Notes: generated from the sequence alone by a model not told the origin. A stretch of 23,604 bases of DNA from DATDOO01 sp035293245 (GCA_035293245.1 DATDOO010000112.1:1-23604); one strand, 5' to 3'; numbered from the stretch's first letter, positions 7,886 through 15,240 are shown. Numbers and translations: made by a program.

Positions 7886-8749
7886 TCATGGGGTGAGGTG
7901 ATGCGATTCGTCCCTGGCCGCCAGGCCGGACATCCAGTGTTTGCAGTGGCTTTCCCGGTAACGCTCGGCCAGGTGCCGGCGGATGCCGGGCGTGGCGTCC
8001 TTGAGCGACAGGGTGCGGGACGGCTGGATTTTCCCGCAGCGGATGTAGTGCAGGCCCATGGGCGATTCGACCGGACCGCGCGTCTCGTCTTCCTCCATGG
8101 CAAACAGCGCTTCGTCCAGGGACGGATAAAGCTGACCGCGCTGGACCGGGCCGATGCGCCCGCCTTGCAGGGCGGTGGGGCATTCCGAATGGCGCTGGGC
8201 CAGCTCGCTAAAGCGTTTGGGCTTTTTCGCCAGTTGCACGCCGATGGTTTCGATGCGCTCCTGCGCCGCGCTGCGGGTATTTTCGGCAAAGTCTTCGTTG
8301 ATGCTGATCAGGATGTGGAAGGCTTCGCGGGTTTCCGGCATGCGGAAACGTTCCAAGTGCGCGTGGTAAAAGATGCTCACGTCCACCTCGGAAGGTTTGG
8401 GGGCGCCTGAGCCGATCTTTTCCAGTACGTTGTCCGCCCGGCACTGGCGTTGCAGGGCAAGGCGCAGGCTGGCCGGGTTCAGGCCGTTGCGGGCCAGGTC
8501 TTCGGTGAACGCGGCTTCCTCGGGATAGCGGGCGACGATTTCCGCCACCGCCCGCTCGATCTGTTCCTCCGGCGCGATGACCCCTGCGGCCTCCGGCGCG
8601 CGCAGGATGCGCTCTTCCAGGTCGCCGGCGCGTTGCGCCTGTTCCAGCGCCTTGCCGCGCTCGACCTCGTCCAGTTCGCCTGGCGCCTTCTGGAACAGTT
8701 CCTGGGAGGCGCGCAACAGGATGTAGGGGAAGCTGGGATCGGGCGTCAT
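7886..8749 (-). CDS. nifM: Nitrogenase maturation protein NifM (PpiC-type prolyl isomerase)
   Basis: This 287-aa protein has an N-terminal helical region typical of NifM (YILLRASQELF near the start) and a C-terminal parvulin/PpiC rotamase domain (about 130-245). Conserved stretches are EAFHILISINEDF, FSELAQRHSECPTALQGGRIG and PVESPMGLHYIRCG. NifM is needed to fold and stabilise the Fe protein NifH, presumably by proline isomerisation. Its ATG overlaps the nifZ stop (ATGA, 8746-8749), and GAGG lies 7 nt upstream. That Shine-Dalgarno region lies in the repeat-derived DNA at the end of nifZ. The position between nifZ and clpX matches Azotobacter-type clusters. Confidence 0.95.
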   Translation of the reverse strand: MTPDPSFPYILLRASQELFQKAPGELDEVERGKALEQAQRAGDLEERILRAPEAAGVIAPEEQIERAVAEIVARYPEEAAFTEDLARNGLNPASLRLALQRQCRADNVLEKIGSGAPKPSEVDVSIFYHAHLERFRMPETREAFHILISINEDFAENTRSAAQERIETIGVQLAKKPKRFSELAQRHSECPTALQGGRIGPVQRGQLYPSLDEALFAMEEDETRGPVESPMGLHYIRCGKIQPSRTLSLKDATPGIRRHLAERYRESHCKHWMSGLAARDESHHLTP

Positions 8750-9411
8750 GGCTTTCCCTCACCCCAGCCCACCGTTTCCGGGCAATCCTGCCCGGAACCC
8801 AATCCGGTTCCCCCCTTTCGCAAAGGGGGGTTAGGGGGGATTTCCAGTTCTTCCCGTGTAGGATCGCCCGGAAAATCCCCCCTGCCCCCCTTTTCCAAAG
8901 GGGGGAGGCAAGGCTCCCGCATACGGTTCGAGGCAGGTTCCTGGGTTGTGGAATCAAGGTTGCTGCGACTTTCCTGCAACGGAGCCAGGGCGCTCTCCGG
9001 CACCTGCAAGACCTTTTTCGGGAACATCACGTGGTATTGCACCTCTTCACCTTCCTCGCGCAGTACCTTGACGATTTCCCCTCGCGTGCCCGGCTCGACG
9101 ATCACCTCGCCGCCGATGGCCAGCCGCACGCGGCTGGCCACCTTGTCGCCGAACTCGAACAGGCTGGGCGTCCAGGGCGCGTCGGAAGGAATCAGCTCTT
9201 CCTCACGGCAGCCGACGATTTTGCCGATGTCTAGGAAGTGCACCGAGTAGATGATCTGGTCCTGCAGGAAGGTGCCCACGTCGACCACGTGCCCCACGCT
9301 GCCGCGCCTGACCAGGGGCGCTCCCGTATCCAGGCCGGGGTAGGTGCCGTCGTTGCGCACGTTGCGGACTACGCGCACCGAGTCGCCGTAATCGTAGTGA
9401 GGGCGGGTCAT
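8746..9411 (-). CDS. nifZ: NifZ with a repeat-encoded C-terminal tail
   Basis: Residues 1 to about 150 are a normal NifZ: paired SH3-like/KOW-type modules with DYGDSVRVVRNVRNDGTYPG, RGSVGHVVDVGTFLQ and PGTRGEIVKVL. NifZ acts in maturation of the MoFe protein, on the second P-cluster. The family is usually about 150 aa, whereas this one is 221 aa. The last 60-70 residues are Pro/Gly/Arg-rich (LPPLEKGGRGDFPG, NPPLRKGGTGLG) and are translated from two CCCCCCTTT hairpin repeats at 8810-8905. The stop then overlaps the nifM start. The tail is probably not needed for function. The start at 9411 lies 2 bases after the nifW stop. Confidence 0.93.
   Translation of the reverse strand: MTRPHYDYGDSVRVVRNVRNDGTYPGLDTGAPLVRRGSVGHVVDVGTFLQDQIIYSVHFLDIGKIVGCREEELIPSDAPWTPSLFEFGDKVASRVRLAIGGEVIVEPGTRGEIVKVLREEGEEVQYHVMFPKKVLQVPESALAPLQESRSNLDSTTQEPASNRMREPCLPPLEKGGRGDFPGDPTREELEIPPNPPLRKGGTGLGSGQDCPETVGWGEGKP
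8810..8905. repeat. Paired CCCCCCTTT hairpins inside nifZ
   Basis: Two hairpins share the same 9-bp stem, CCCCCCTTT opposite AAAGGGGGG, with 3-nt loops: 8810-8830 and 8885-8905. The sequence between them is itself inverted (TTAGGGGGGATTTCC against GGAAAATCCCCCC), so the unit can fold as a larger cruciform. It is read through in frame as the NifZ tail. A third copy of the hairpin is at 11043-11063 in cysE. Confidence 0.85.
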
Positions 9412-9413
9412 GA

Positions 9414-9731
9414 CTAGCGCCTGAAGAGTCCTTCGATGGGCACAAAAGTCGTCTGCGGCTCGTGCATGCGGAATACCTTGAACACCTTTTCCTGGATGGC
9501 GCTCGATTCCACGAAATCCTGGTAGGCGCGTTCCAGGAGCTTGCGGTACACGGCGCGCATGGCCCCATCTTCCTCCGGCAGCAACTCTTTCGAATCCGCC
9601 AGATAGTTGTGGAAGCGCTGCAGGATGTGCAGGCGGTTCACGTGCACCACGGCAGGGTCGTAGGGCACTTGGAAGTAGTCGAGGAAATCCTCGGCGGATT
9701 CCAGTTCTTCCAGGTCGTCTCTTAAGCTCAT
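9414..9731 (-). CDS. nifW: Nitrogenase-stabilising protein NifW
   Basis: This 105-aa protein matches the whole NifW family: LESAEDFLDYFQVPYDPAVV, then HVNRLHILQRFHNYL, and AYQDFVESSAIQEKVFKVF near the end. NifW interacts with the MoFe protein and helps protect or mature it. The length is typical of the family. It sits in the usual order upstream of nifZ and is separated from the upstream orf by a short gap. An ATG with GGTGATGACATG context gives the start at 9731. Confidence 0.95.
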   Translation of the reverse strand: MSLRDDLEELESAEDFLDYFQVPYDPAVVHVNRLHILQRFHNYLADSKELLPEEDGAMRAVYRKLLERAYQDFVESSAIQEKVFKVFRMHEPQTTFVPIEGLFRR

Positions 9732-9755
9732 GTCATCACCTTGGTGTGGGGTTGT

Positions 9756-10259
9756 TCATTCCGCCGGCGCCTGGGTCTCGCGCACCACGCGCAGCAGTGC
9801 GGCGGCGCCCAGGCGGTCGCGTTCGTCCAGCGCTGTCAGTTTTTCCAGCATCTCCACGCCGGCCGACGTGTCGCCGAGCCTGAGGCGCAGATAGGCGGCG
9901 GCCTTGAGGGCGAAGAGGTAAAAGCGCAGCAGGGTCATGGAGTGCAGCGCGGCACGGCCGATATGTCCTGCATCCAGGTTGCGCCAGTCGCGCGGCAGGC
10001 CGAGGCGCCCGCCTGCCACGGCCAGCGCCGCGTCGGCGATGCGCCAGGCGTCCTCCAGTCGGCGCCGGTAGTAGTAGAAGCGGTACAGGGCCACCAGCAC
10101 GGTGAGCGAGTTAGGCGCCGCTTCCCGCGCCTGGAGCAGCGGCGGCTCGCCGCCGCCGTCGGCGTAATTTCGGGCCGCTTCGCCGATCAGCGCTTCCACT
10201 GCCGGTTCCAGGGTTTCGTCGAAATACAGTTCGCCGCATTCGAAAGCCAGCAGGTCCAT
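9756..10259 (-). CDS. Nif-operon protein of unknown function, 167 aa
   Basis: I do not assign a function. The start at 10259 (MDLLAFECGELYFDE) lies one base after the cysE stop, so it is almost certainly co-translated with the nif operon. The protein is predicted all-helical, with Ala/Leu-rich amphipathic segments (ALYRFYYYRRRLEDAWRIAD, RFYLFALKAAAYLRLRLGD) that look like TPR-type helix pairs, roughly residues 45-150. A small orf between cysE and nifW is present in several Azotobacter/Pseudomonas-type nif clusters, and this is probably the same family. A TPR-like protein here could be an adaptor or chaperone for a maturation factor. That is inference. Confidence 0.85.
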   Translation of the reverse strand: MDLLAFECGELYFDETLEPAVEALIGEAARNYADGGGEPPLLQAREAAPNSLTVLVALYRFYYYRRRLEDAWRIADAALAVAGGRLGLPRDWRNLDAGHIGRAALHSMTLLRFYLFALKAAAYLRLRLGDTSAGVEMLEKLTALDERDRLGAAALLRVVRETQAPAE

Positions 10260-10260
10260 G

Positions 10261-11121
10261 TCAGGCCCTCGCGGCGCGTTTGACGGACTGGGCCGCAAGC
10301 GGCTCGCAGACCTCCTGCGCGTCGCAGTCGCGGCAGTCGTCGCGCGACTGCTCGGCCAGGCGCGCTTCCAACTCCTCCACCCGCTCCATGAGGCAGGCCA
10401 GGGCCTTGCCCACGGGATCGGGGATTTCATGGTGGTCCAGGTCGATGCCGTGGGGATTGAGCAACTTCAGTCCCTTGCGCCGCACGATGCGCCCGGGAAT
10501 GCCCACCACGGTGCAGCAGGCCGGCACGTTCTTGTTGACCACCGAGTTGGCCCCCACCCGCACCTTGTCGCCCAGGGTGATGGGGCCGAGGATTTTCGCC
10601 CCGGCGCCGATCAGCACGTGGTTGCCGAGCGTCGGATGGCGCTTTGCCTTGTTCCAGGAGGTGCCGCCCAGGGTGACGCCGTGGTACAGGGTCACGTCGT
10701 CGCCCACTTCCGCGGTCTCGCCGATGACCACACCCGCGCCGTGATCGATGAACAGCCGCCGGCCGATTTTGGCGGCGGGGTGGATGTCGATGTTGGTGAG
10801 GAAGCGGCAGCCGTAAGCAACGAAGCGCGCGGTGAAGCGCCAGCCCGCGTGCCACAGGCGGTGGCTGATCCGGTGCCAAAGAAGGGCGTGGATGCCGGGG
10901 TAGGTGAGGACCACTTCCAGGAGGCCGCGCGCTGCCGGGTCGCGTTCGAACACGCAACCTACGTCTTCGCGCCATTGCTGCCAAAGGGAGAGAGACGAGC
11001 GCGTGTCCCGCATCGAATGGTTTTCAGCATCCCCAACCGGTTCCCCCCTTTCCCAAAGGGGGGGAAGACGAGTCCCGTCGGCGGGGCGGCGTGGGTTTCC
11101 GGGTGGGACAGACTGTTTCAT
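10261..11121 (-). CDS. cysE: Serine O-acetyltransferase of the nif operon (CysE)
   Basis: Serine O-acetyltransferase makes O-acetylserine from serine and acetyl-CoA, the committed step to cysteine, the substrate of NifS. The protein shows REDVGCVFERDPAARG, the helical DPAA region, and a left-handed beta-helix of hexapeptides with DIHPAAKIGRRLFIDHGAGV and GVTLGGTSWNKAKRHPTLG. The catalytic His is in IDHG. The C-terminal Cys-rich tail (CRDCDAQEVC) is unusual for CysE. The start is uncertain. The ATG at 11121 overlaps the nifV stop (ATGA) with GGAG 9 nt upstream, but the first 36 residues come from hairpin repeats. The ATG at 11013 gives a protein closer to family length but has no clear Shine-Dalgarno. 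Confidence 0.93.
   Translation of the reverse strand: MKQSVPPGNPRRPADGTRLPPLWERGEPVGDAENHSMRDTRSSLSLWQQWREDVGCVFERDPAARGLLEVVLTYPGIHALLWHRISHRLWHAGWRFTARFVAYGCRFLTNIDIHPAAKIGRRLFIDHGAGVVIGETAEVGDDVTLYHGVTLGGTSWNKAKRHPTLGNHVLIGAGAKILGPITLGDKVRVGANSVVNKNVPACCTVVGIPGRIVRRKGLKLLNPHGIDLDHHEIPDPVGKALACLMERVEELEARLAEQSRDDCRDCDAQEVCEPLAAQSVKRAARA
11043..11063. repeat. CCCCCCTTT hairpin at the cysE 5' end
   Basis: CCCCCCTTT at 11043-11051 pairs with AAAGGGGGG at 11055-11063 across a CCC loop. It has the same stem as the two hairpins in the nifZ 3' end. It lies between the two candidate starts of cysE and would be translated as part of LPPLWERGEP if the upstream start is used. Confidence 0.8.
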
Positions 11122-12455
11122 GCCGGCAGGCTCCGGGCGGTAACCATGGCGCCGAGGGAAATGGTCGAAATCGGTGTTGCGCCTGATTTTTCAGCCCCGT
11201 CCAGGCCGGGATGGGGGCGATTAAGTGAACCGGCCGCGACTTTTCCGGAACGCCCCCACCTGTCCTCCCCCGCAGGGGGAGGGACCGGTAACGGAGCGCC
11301 GTTACTTGATTCAACGGAATTGGGAGAGGCGGCCGGCAACGCCTGATGGAATTCAATCAGTTCCCGGTTGCCCGGCGAGCGCTTGTGGTGCGCCACGAAC
11401 TGGCGCACGTCGGCCAGCAGGCGGTCGGCTTGGCGCTGTTCCAGGGGGATGCCCAACTCGCCGTAGGCGCGCACCACCGCGTGGCGGCCGGAGTGCTTGC
11501 CCAGCACCAGGGTATGGCGGCGGCCCACCAAAGCGGGGTCCACGCCCTGGTAGTTAGCCGGGTCCTTGAGCAGGCCGTCCACGTGGATGCCGGCCTCGTG
11601 GCTGAAGGCTTTCCTGCCCACCAGGCTCTTGCGCCAGCCCAGCGGTTCGCCGGAAGCGCTTTCCACCAGCCGCGACAGTTCGGGAAAGTCGTGCAGATTC
11701 ACCCCCGTTTCGATGCGGTAAAGCTGCCGCAGGCCCAGCACCACTTCCTCCAGCGCCGCGTTGCCGGCCCGCTCTCCCAGGCCGTTGACCGTGGTGTTGA
11801 GGTGGGTGGCGCCGGCCAGGGCCGCGGCCAGGGTGTTGGCGGTGGCCAGGCCCAGATCGTCGTGGGCGTGCATTTCGATTTCCACGTCCAGATTGGAGCG
11901 CAGGCGGGAAACGGCCGCGTGGGCGCCGAAAGGCTCCAGGATGCCCACGGTGTCGGCGTAGCGGATGCGCCGTGCGCCGGCGGCCTGGGCGGTTTCCGCC
12001 GCCTTGAGCAGGAAGTCCGGGTCGGCGCGGGAGGCGTCTTCGAAACCCACGATCACCTCCAGTCCCAGGTCCCGCGCCATGGCGACGGAACGGCGGATGT
12101 TGGCCAACACCCAGCGGCGGTTCTTGCCCAGCTTGCCCTGGATCTGCTGGTTGGACACCGGGGTGGACAGGTCCGCCATCTGCACCCCGAGCCCGGCGCT
12201 GCACTGGATGTCTTCCGGCGTCATGCGCGCCCACACCAGCAGGCGGGACGCCAGCTCCAGGCTGGCGAGAATGCGGATTTCCTCGCGCTCGCGCGCCCCC
12301 ATGGCCGGAATGCCGATCTCCAGCTCCGCCACACCGAGATTCGCCAGCCGGGTGGCGATGCCGATCTTTTCCTCCAGGGAAAACGCCACCCCGGCGGACT
12401 GCTCCCCGTCGCGGAGGGTGGTGTCGTCGATGATGACGGTGCGGTTGGCGATCAT
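11118..12455 (-). CDS. nifV: Homocitrate synthase NifV with a repeat-encoded tail
   Basis: NifV condenses acetyl-CoA with 2-oxoglutarate to homocitrate, the organic ligand of FeMo-co. The catalytic TIM barrel is intact: VIIDDTTLRDGEQSAGVAF at the start, EMHAHDDLGLATANTLAAA with the metal-binding His residues, and TTVNGLGERAGNAALEEV. The C-terminal region has SHEAGIHVDGLLKDP and LGKHSGRHAV. The start at 12455 (MIANRTV) has GGAG 9 nt upstream. Another ATG at 12461 is too close to that site. The protein is 445 aa against a usual 375-390. The last ~60 residues (PLPVPPPAGEDRWGRSG onward) are encoded by a palindromic repeat and lead into the cysE overlap. Confidence 0.96.
   Translation of the reverse strand: MIANRTVIIDDTTLRDGEQSAGVAFSLEEKIGIATRLANLGVAELEIGIPAMGAREREEIRILASLELASRLLVWARMTPEDIQCSAGLGVQMADLSTPVSNQQIQGKLGKNRRWVLANIRRSVAMARDLGLEVIVGFEDASRADPDFLLKAAETAQAAGARRIRYADTVGILEPFGAHAAVSRLRSNLDVEIEMHAHDDLGLATANTLAAALAGATHLNTTVNGLGERAGNAALEEVVLGLRQLYRIETGVNLHDFPELSRLVESASGEPLGWRKSLVGRKAFSHEAGIHVDGLLKDPANYQGVDPALVGRRHTLVLGKHSGRHAVVRAYGELGIPLEQRQADRLLADVRQFVAHHKRSPGNRELIEFHQALPAASPNSVESSNGAPLPVPPPAGEDRWGRSGKVAAGSLNRPHPGLDGAEKSGATPISTISLGAMVTARSLPA
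11253..11285. repeat. GC-rich hairpin repeat in the nifV 3' end
   Basis: The stretch contains the stem CTCCCCC (11265-11271) and GGGGGAG (11275-11281) with a GCA loop, preceded by CCCCCACCTGTC. It is almost identical to the right arm of the repeat in polA at 4661-4690. It is translated in frame as part of the NifV C-terminal extension. Confidence 0.8.
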
Positions 12456-12471
12456 GGGCATTTTCTCCAAT

Positions 12472-12571
12472 GGTTCCCACGGTCCCCGTGGGAACCCATC
12501 CTGCGACGCTCTGCGTCGCGAATCGGGACGCCGGAGCGTCCCCGACTGCATTCCCACGCGGAGCGTGGGAA
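12472..12571. repeat. Array of four REP-type hairpins between nifS and nifV
   Basis: Four consecutive hairpins fill the nifS-nifV gap: 12472-12496 (11-bp stem GGTTCCCACGG, 3-nt loop), 12503-12519 (GCGACGC stem, TCT loop), 12525-12542 (GGGACGC stem), and 12551-12571 (TTCCCACGC stem, GGA loop). The first and last share the TTCCCAC core common in gammaproteobacterial REP sequences. Such arrays can stabilise upstream mRNA or lower downstream expression. It is the only sizeable gap between nifU and nifM. Confidence 0.85.
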
Positions 12572-12578
12572 CGATGAC

Positions 12579-13787
12579 TCAGGCATACACCGGCGCAAAC
12601 ACTTTGTCCGGATCGGCCACCGGTCCGTTCTCGCCCCAGTAGGGCGAGAGCTGGCGCAGGCGGGCGATGATGGGCGGCACTTCGGCGATGACCCGGTCGA
12701 TTTCCTCCGTGGTGTTGTAGCGCGACAGGGAGAAGCGGATGGTGCCGTGGGCCGCCGTGTAGGGGATGTTCATGGCGCGCATCACGTGGGACGGCTCCAG
12801 GGACCCCGAGGTGCAGGCCGAACCCGACGACGCGGCGATGCCCACCTTGTTGAGCAGCATCAGGATGGCCTCGCCCTCCACGTACTCGAAGGCAATGTTG
12901 GCGGTGTTGGGCAGGCGGTTGTCCGGGTCGCCGGTGACGAAGGCGCTGCCCACCTGGGACAAAATGCCTTTTTCCAGGCGGTTGCGCAGGGCCTTCACGT
13001 GGGTGTTTTCGTAGGTCATGTGCTGCAGGGCCTGCTCGCAGGCCACGCCCAGCCCCACGATGGAGGCGGCGTTCTCGGTGCCGGCGCGCCGGCCGCGCTC
13101 CTGGTGCCCGCCCCTAAGCAACGGGCGGAAGCGTGAGCCGCGCTTCAGGTACAGCGCGCCGATGCCCTTGGGCGCGTGCAGCTTGTGGCCGGACAGGGAC
13201 AGCATGTCGATGGCGGTGTTTTTCAGGTCGATCTTGACCTTGCCCACCGCCTGTACCGCGTCGGTGTGGAACTGGACGCCTGCCGCGCTGGCCATCTCGG
13301 CCATTTCCTCCACCGGGAACAGGGTGCCGGTTTCGTTGTTGGCCCACATGACCGAGACGATGGCCACGTTGGGGCTGAGCAGGCTCTTGTATTCGTCCAG
13401 GTCCAGCCTTCCCTTGCCGTCCACGGCCAGACGGTGCACGGTGTAGCCTTCCTTTTCCAGTTGGCTGCACAGGCTGAGCACGGCCGGGTGTTCCACCGTG
13501 GTGGTGATGATCTCCTTGCGCGACGGATGGCACTTGAGGGCCGAGAGGATGGCGGTGTTGTCCGATTCCGTGCCGCAGGCGGTGAAAATGATTTCCGAGT
13601 CGTGCTTGGTGCCCAGCAAGGCCTGAATCTGCTTGCGCGCCTTGCCGATGCCGCGCGCCACGCCGTCGGCGTAGCTGTGGATGGAGGAAGGGTTGCCGAA
13701 CTGTTCCGTGAAGTAGGGCAGCATGGCGTCCACTACCGCCGGGTCGCAGGCGGTGGTGGCGTTGTTGTCCAGATAGATGTCAGCCAT
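12579..13787 (-). CDS. nifS: Cysteine desulfurase NifS
   Basis: NifS removes sulfur from L-cysteine with pyridoxal phosphate and passes it to NifU. The protein is 402 aa, full length. The PLP lysine is K202 in SGHKLHAPKG, and the persulfide cysteine is C325 in SSGSACTSGSLEPSHV, at the same residue numbers as in the Azotobacter enzyme. NNATTACDP and TTVEHPAVL are also standard class V aminotransferase features. Its ATG overlaps the end of nifU by 8 bases, consistent with co-translation of this sulfur donor-scaffold pair. A hairpin array follows its stop. Confidence 0.97.
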   Translation of the reverse strand: MADIYLDNNATTACDPAVVDAMLPYFTEQFGNPSSIHSYADGVARGIGKARKQIQALLGTKHDSEIIFTACGTESDNTAILSALKCHPSRKEIITTTVEHPAVLSLCSQLEKEGYTVHRLAVDGKGRLDLDEYKSLLSPNVAIVSVMWANNETGTLFPVEEMAEMASAAGVQFHTDAVQAVGKVKIDLKNTAIDMLSLSGHKLHAPKGIGALYLKRGSRFRPLLRGGHQERGRRAGTENAASIVGLGVACEQALQHMTYENTHVKALRNRLEKGILSQVGSAFVTGDPDNRLPNTANIAFEYVEGEAILMLLNKVGIAASSGSACTSGSLEPSHVMRAMNIPYTAAHGTIRFSLSRYNTTEEIDRVIAEVPPIIARLRQLSPYWGENGPVADPDKVFAPVYA

Positions 13788-14709
13788 GGGCCACTCTCCT
13801 CTCAGCCTGCGGCATGTGCTCGGCAGACACCACGCGAATGAATTCGCCCAGGTCTTCCATGAGGCGCTGCTGGATGCCGCTCACGGTCATGGAGGCCATC
13901 TGGCAGCCGGAACAGGCGCCGGTCATGTTGACGTAGACGGTGTTGCCGTCCACTTCCACCACTTCCACGTCGCCGCCGTCGCGGCGCAGGGTGGGGCGGA
14001 TGGACTCGATGACGGTTTCGATGCGGCGCATGCGCTGGAAGTTGGTCATGCCGCCCGTGGCCTTGGCGGCGATGGGCAGGGGCTCCGGTTGCACTTCCGG
14101 CAGTCCTTGCGGCGCGGTGTCCGGATCGTAGACTTCGCCGCGCTCCGCCAGCACGCGGGTGAGGACTTCCTCGATGCCTTCGTGGCAGGACGAGCAGCCG
14201 CCGCCGGCTTTGGTGTAGTTGGTGACTTCCTCCAGGGTGCGCAGGTTATTGCTGCGGATGGTTTCCTCGATGAGCTTCTCGTCCACGGCAAAGCACTTGC
14301 AGATGAGGGCGCCTTCCTCGTGATCGTCCTTCCACACCTCGCCGCGGTAGTTGGCGATGGCGGCCTGCATGGCCTCGCGGCCCATCACCGAGCAGTGCAT
14401 CTTTTCCGGCGGCAGGCCGCCCAGATACAGGGCGATGTCCTGGTTGGTGACTTTTAATGCCTCGTCCAGGGTCTTGCCCTTGATGATCTCGGTGAGCGCG
14501 GACGAGGAGGCGATGGCCGAGCCGCAGCCGAAGGTCTGGAAGCGGGCGTCCTCGATCACTTCGGTTTCCGGGTTGACCTTGAGGCTCAGGCGCAGCGCGT
14601 CGCCGCAACTGATGGAACCCACGTCGCCCACCGCGTTGGCGTCGTTGACCGCGCCCACGTTGCGGGGGTTGAAGAAATGTTCCTTGACGGTATCGGAGTA
14701 GTCCCACAT
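13780..14709 (-). CDS. nifU: Fe-S scaffold protein NifU
   Basis: This 309-aa protein is a complete three-part NifU. The N-terminal IscU-like scaffold has Cys 35, 62 and 106. The central [2Fe-2S] ferredoxin-like part has Cys 137, 139, 172 and 175 (ICKC and CSSC). The C-terminal Nfu-type scaffold has C-x2-C at 266/269 (TGACSGCQMASMTV). It assembles clusters with sulfur from NifS for nitrogenase and NifB/NifEN. A Pro-rich linker (about 195-215) separates the last two parts. All expected cluster ligands are present. It lies between iscA-nif and nifS, overlapping nifS. Confidence 0.98.
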   Translation of the reverse strand: MWDYSDTVKEHFFNPRNVGAVNDANAVGDVGSISCGDALRLSLKVNPETEVIEDARFQTFGCGSAIASSSALTEIIKGKTLDEALKVTNQDIALYLGGLPPEKMHCSVMGREAMQAAIANYRGEVWKDDHEEGALICKCFAVDEKLIEETIRSNNLRTLEEVTNYTKAGGGCSSCHEGIEEVLTRVLAERGEVYDPDTAPQGLPEVQPEPLPIAAKATGGMTNFQRMRRIETVIESIRPTLRRDGGDVEVVEVDGNTVYVNMTGACSGCQMASMTVSGIQQRLMEDLGEFIRVVSAEHMPQAERRVAHG

Positions 14710-14739
14710 GGTCGTGCCCTCAATAAGGATTGGCTTGTA

Positions 14740-15063
14740 TCAAGCGGAGAAGGAATTGCCGCAGCCGCAGCTCGACTTGGCGTTGGGATTGGTGAACTTG
14801 AAGCCGGAGCCGTCCAGGTTGTCCACGAAGTCGATGATCGCTCCGTCGATGAGCGGCAGGCTGGCCGGGTCGATGAAGACTTTCACGCCGCTGCTTTCCA
14901 CGACCGTGTCGTCGGCGGACGCGGCTTCCTCAAGCTTCAAGCCGTACTGGAAGCCGGAGCAGCCGCCGCCGGAGATGGTGATGCGCAATCCATCCACCGG
15001 GGCGGGTGCGCTCTGGATGAAACGGCGGACGGCTTTGATGGCGGAATCGGTGAGGGTCAGCAT
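14740..15063 (-). CDS. iscA: Nif-specific A-type Fe-S carrier (IscA-nif)
   Basis: This 107-aa member of the IscA/HesB family has the three conserved cysteines, C35 in SGGGCSGFQYGL and C99/C101 in the C-terminal SSCGCGNSF. These carriers hold and transfer Fe-S clusters. The copy upstream of nifU is called IscA-nif in Azotobacter. The start at 15063 is chosen because AGGAG lies 7 nt upstream and the N-terminus MLTLTDSAIK fits the family. A longer frame to 15108 has no such site and would begin upstream or at the expected transcript start. It is the first gene of the nif operon, about 41 nt downstream of the predicted +1. Confidence 0.95.
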   Translation of the reverse strand: MLTLTDSAIKAVRRFIQSAPAPVDGLRITISGGGCSGFQYGLKLEEAASADDTVVESSGVKVFIDPASLPLIDGAIIDFVDNLDGSGFKFTNPNAKSSCGCGNSFSA

Positions 15064-15115
15064 GGCGATGCTCCTGGGGATTCGGGGTGAAGGGGAGGGA
15101 TTTGCCAAGCCTGAT

Positions 15116-15130
15116 GCAGCCGGCGTGCCA
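15116..15130 (-). promoter_or_regulatory. Sigma-54 promoter of the nif operon
   Basis: Read on the minus strand, this is TGGCACGCCGGCTGC. It matches the RpoN consensus TGGCACG-N4-TTGC in all but one base, with GG at -24 and GC at -12 at the exact 12-base spacing. The predicted transcript start is near 15104, about 41 nt before the iscA ATG. An NifA site lies about 100 bp upstream. Confidence 0.9.
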
Positions 15131-15224
15131 GAGTTTCCTTGACCGCCAGACCCGCGCCGTCGCTGGATCCAGGAGGGAATAGGCCCATCGCGTGAGGGAT
15201 TTGTCCTTACAAAGCGCTCTGGAA

Positions 15225-15240
15225 TGTCGCATTTGCTACA
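15225..15240. promoter_or_regulatory. NifA upstream activator sequence
   Basis: TGT (15225-15227), 10 bases, ACA (15238-15240): a perfect match to the NifA binding consensus TGT-N10-ACA. It is about 100 bp upstream of the -24 element and 120-130 bp from the predicted +1, the usual distance for enhancer-type activation with DNA looping. Confidence 0.85.

Noticed and set aside
6592..7896. Long plus-strand open frame opposite clpX (434 aa)
   Set aside because: It is the antisense shadow of a clear ClpX in GC-rich DNA. The translation is Gly/Ala/His/Gln-rich with no domain and no ribosome-binding site.
8810..8905. CRISPR-like repeats because of repeated C/G-rich hairpins
   Set aside because: There are only two copies in inverted, palindromic form with no spacers of constant length. 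They are REP-type hairpins.
8208..8957. Minus-strand frame overlapping nifM and nifZ (249 aa)
   Set aside because: It is an alternate frame of nifM and of repeat DNA. The real nifM frame is well supported.
11346..13136. Long plus-strand open frame across nifV and nifS (596 aa)
   Set aside because: It runs antisense to two certain nif genes and through the hairpin array. Composition is typical of a reverse-frame artefact.
15201..15214. Second NifA site or FNR-type box in TTTGTCCTTACAAA
   Set aside because: TGT and ACA are only 4 bases apart, so it does not fit TGT-N10-ACA, and it lacks the TTGAT/ATCAA halves of FNR sites.
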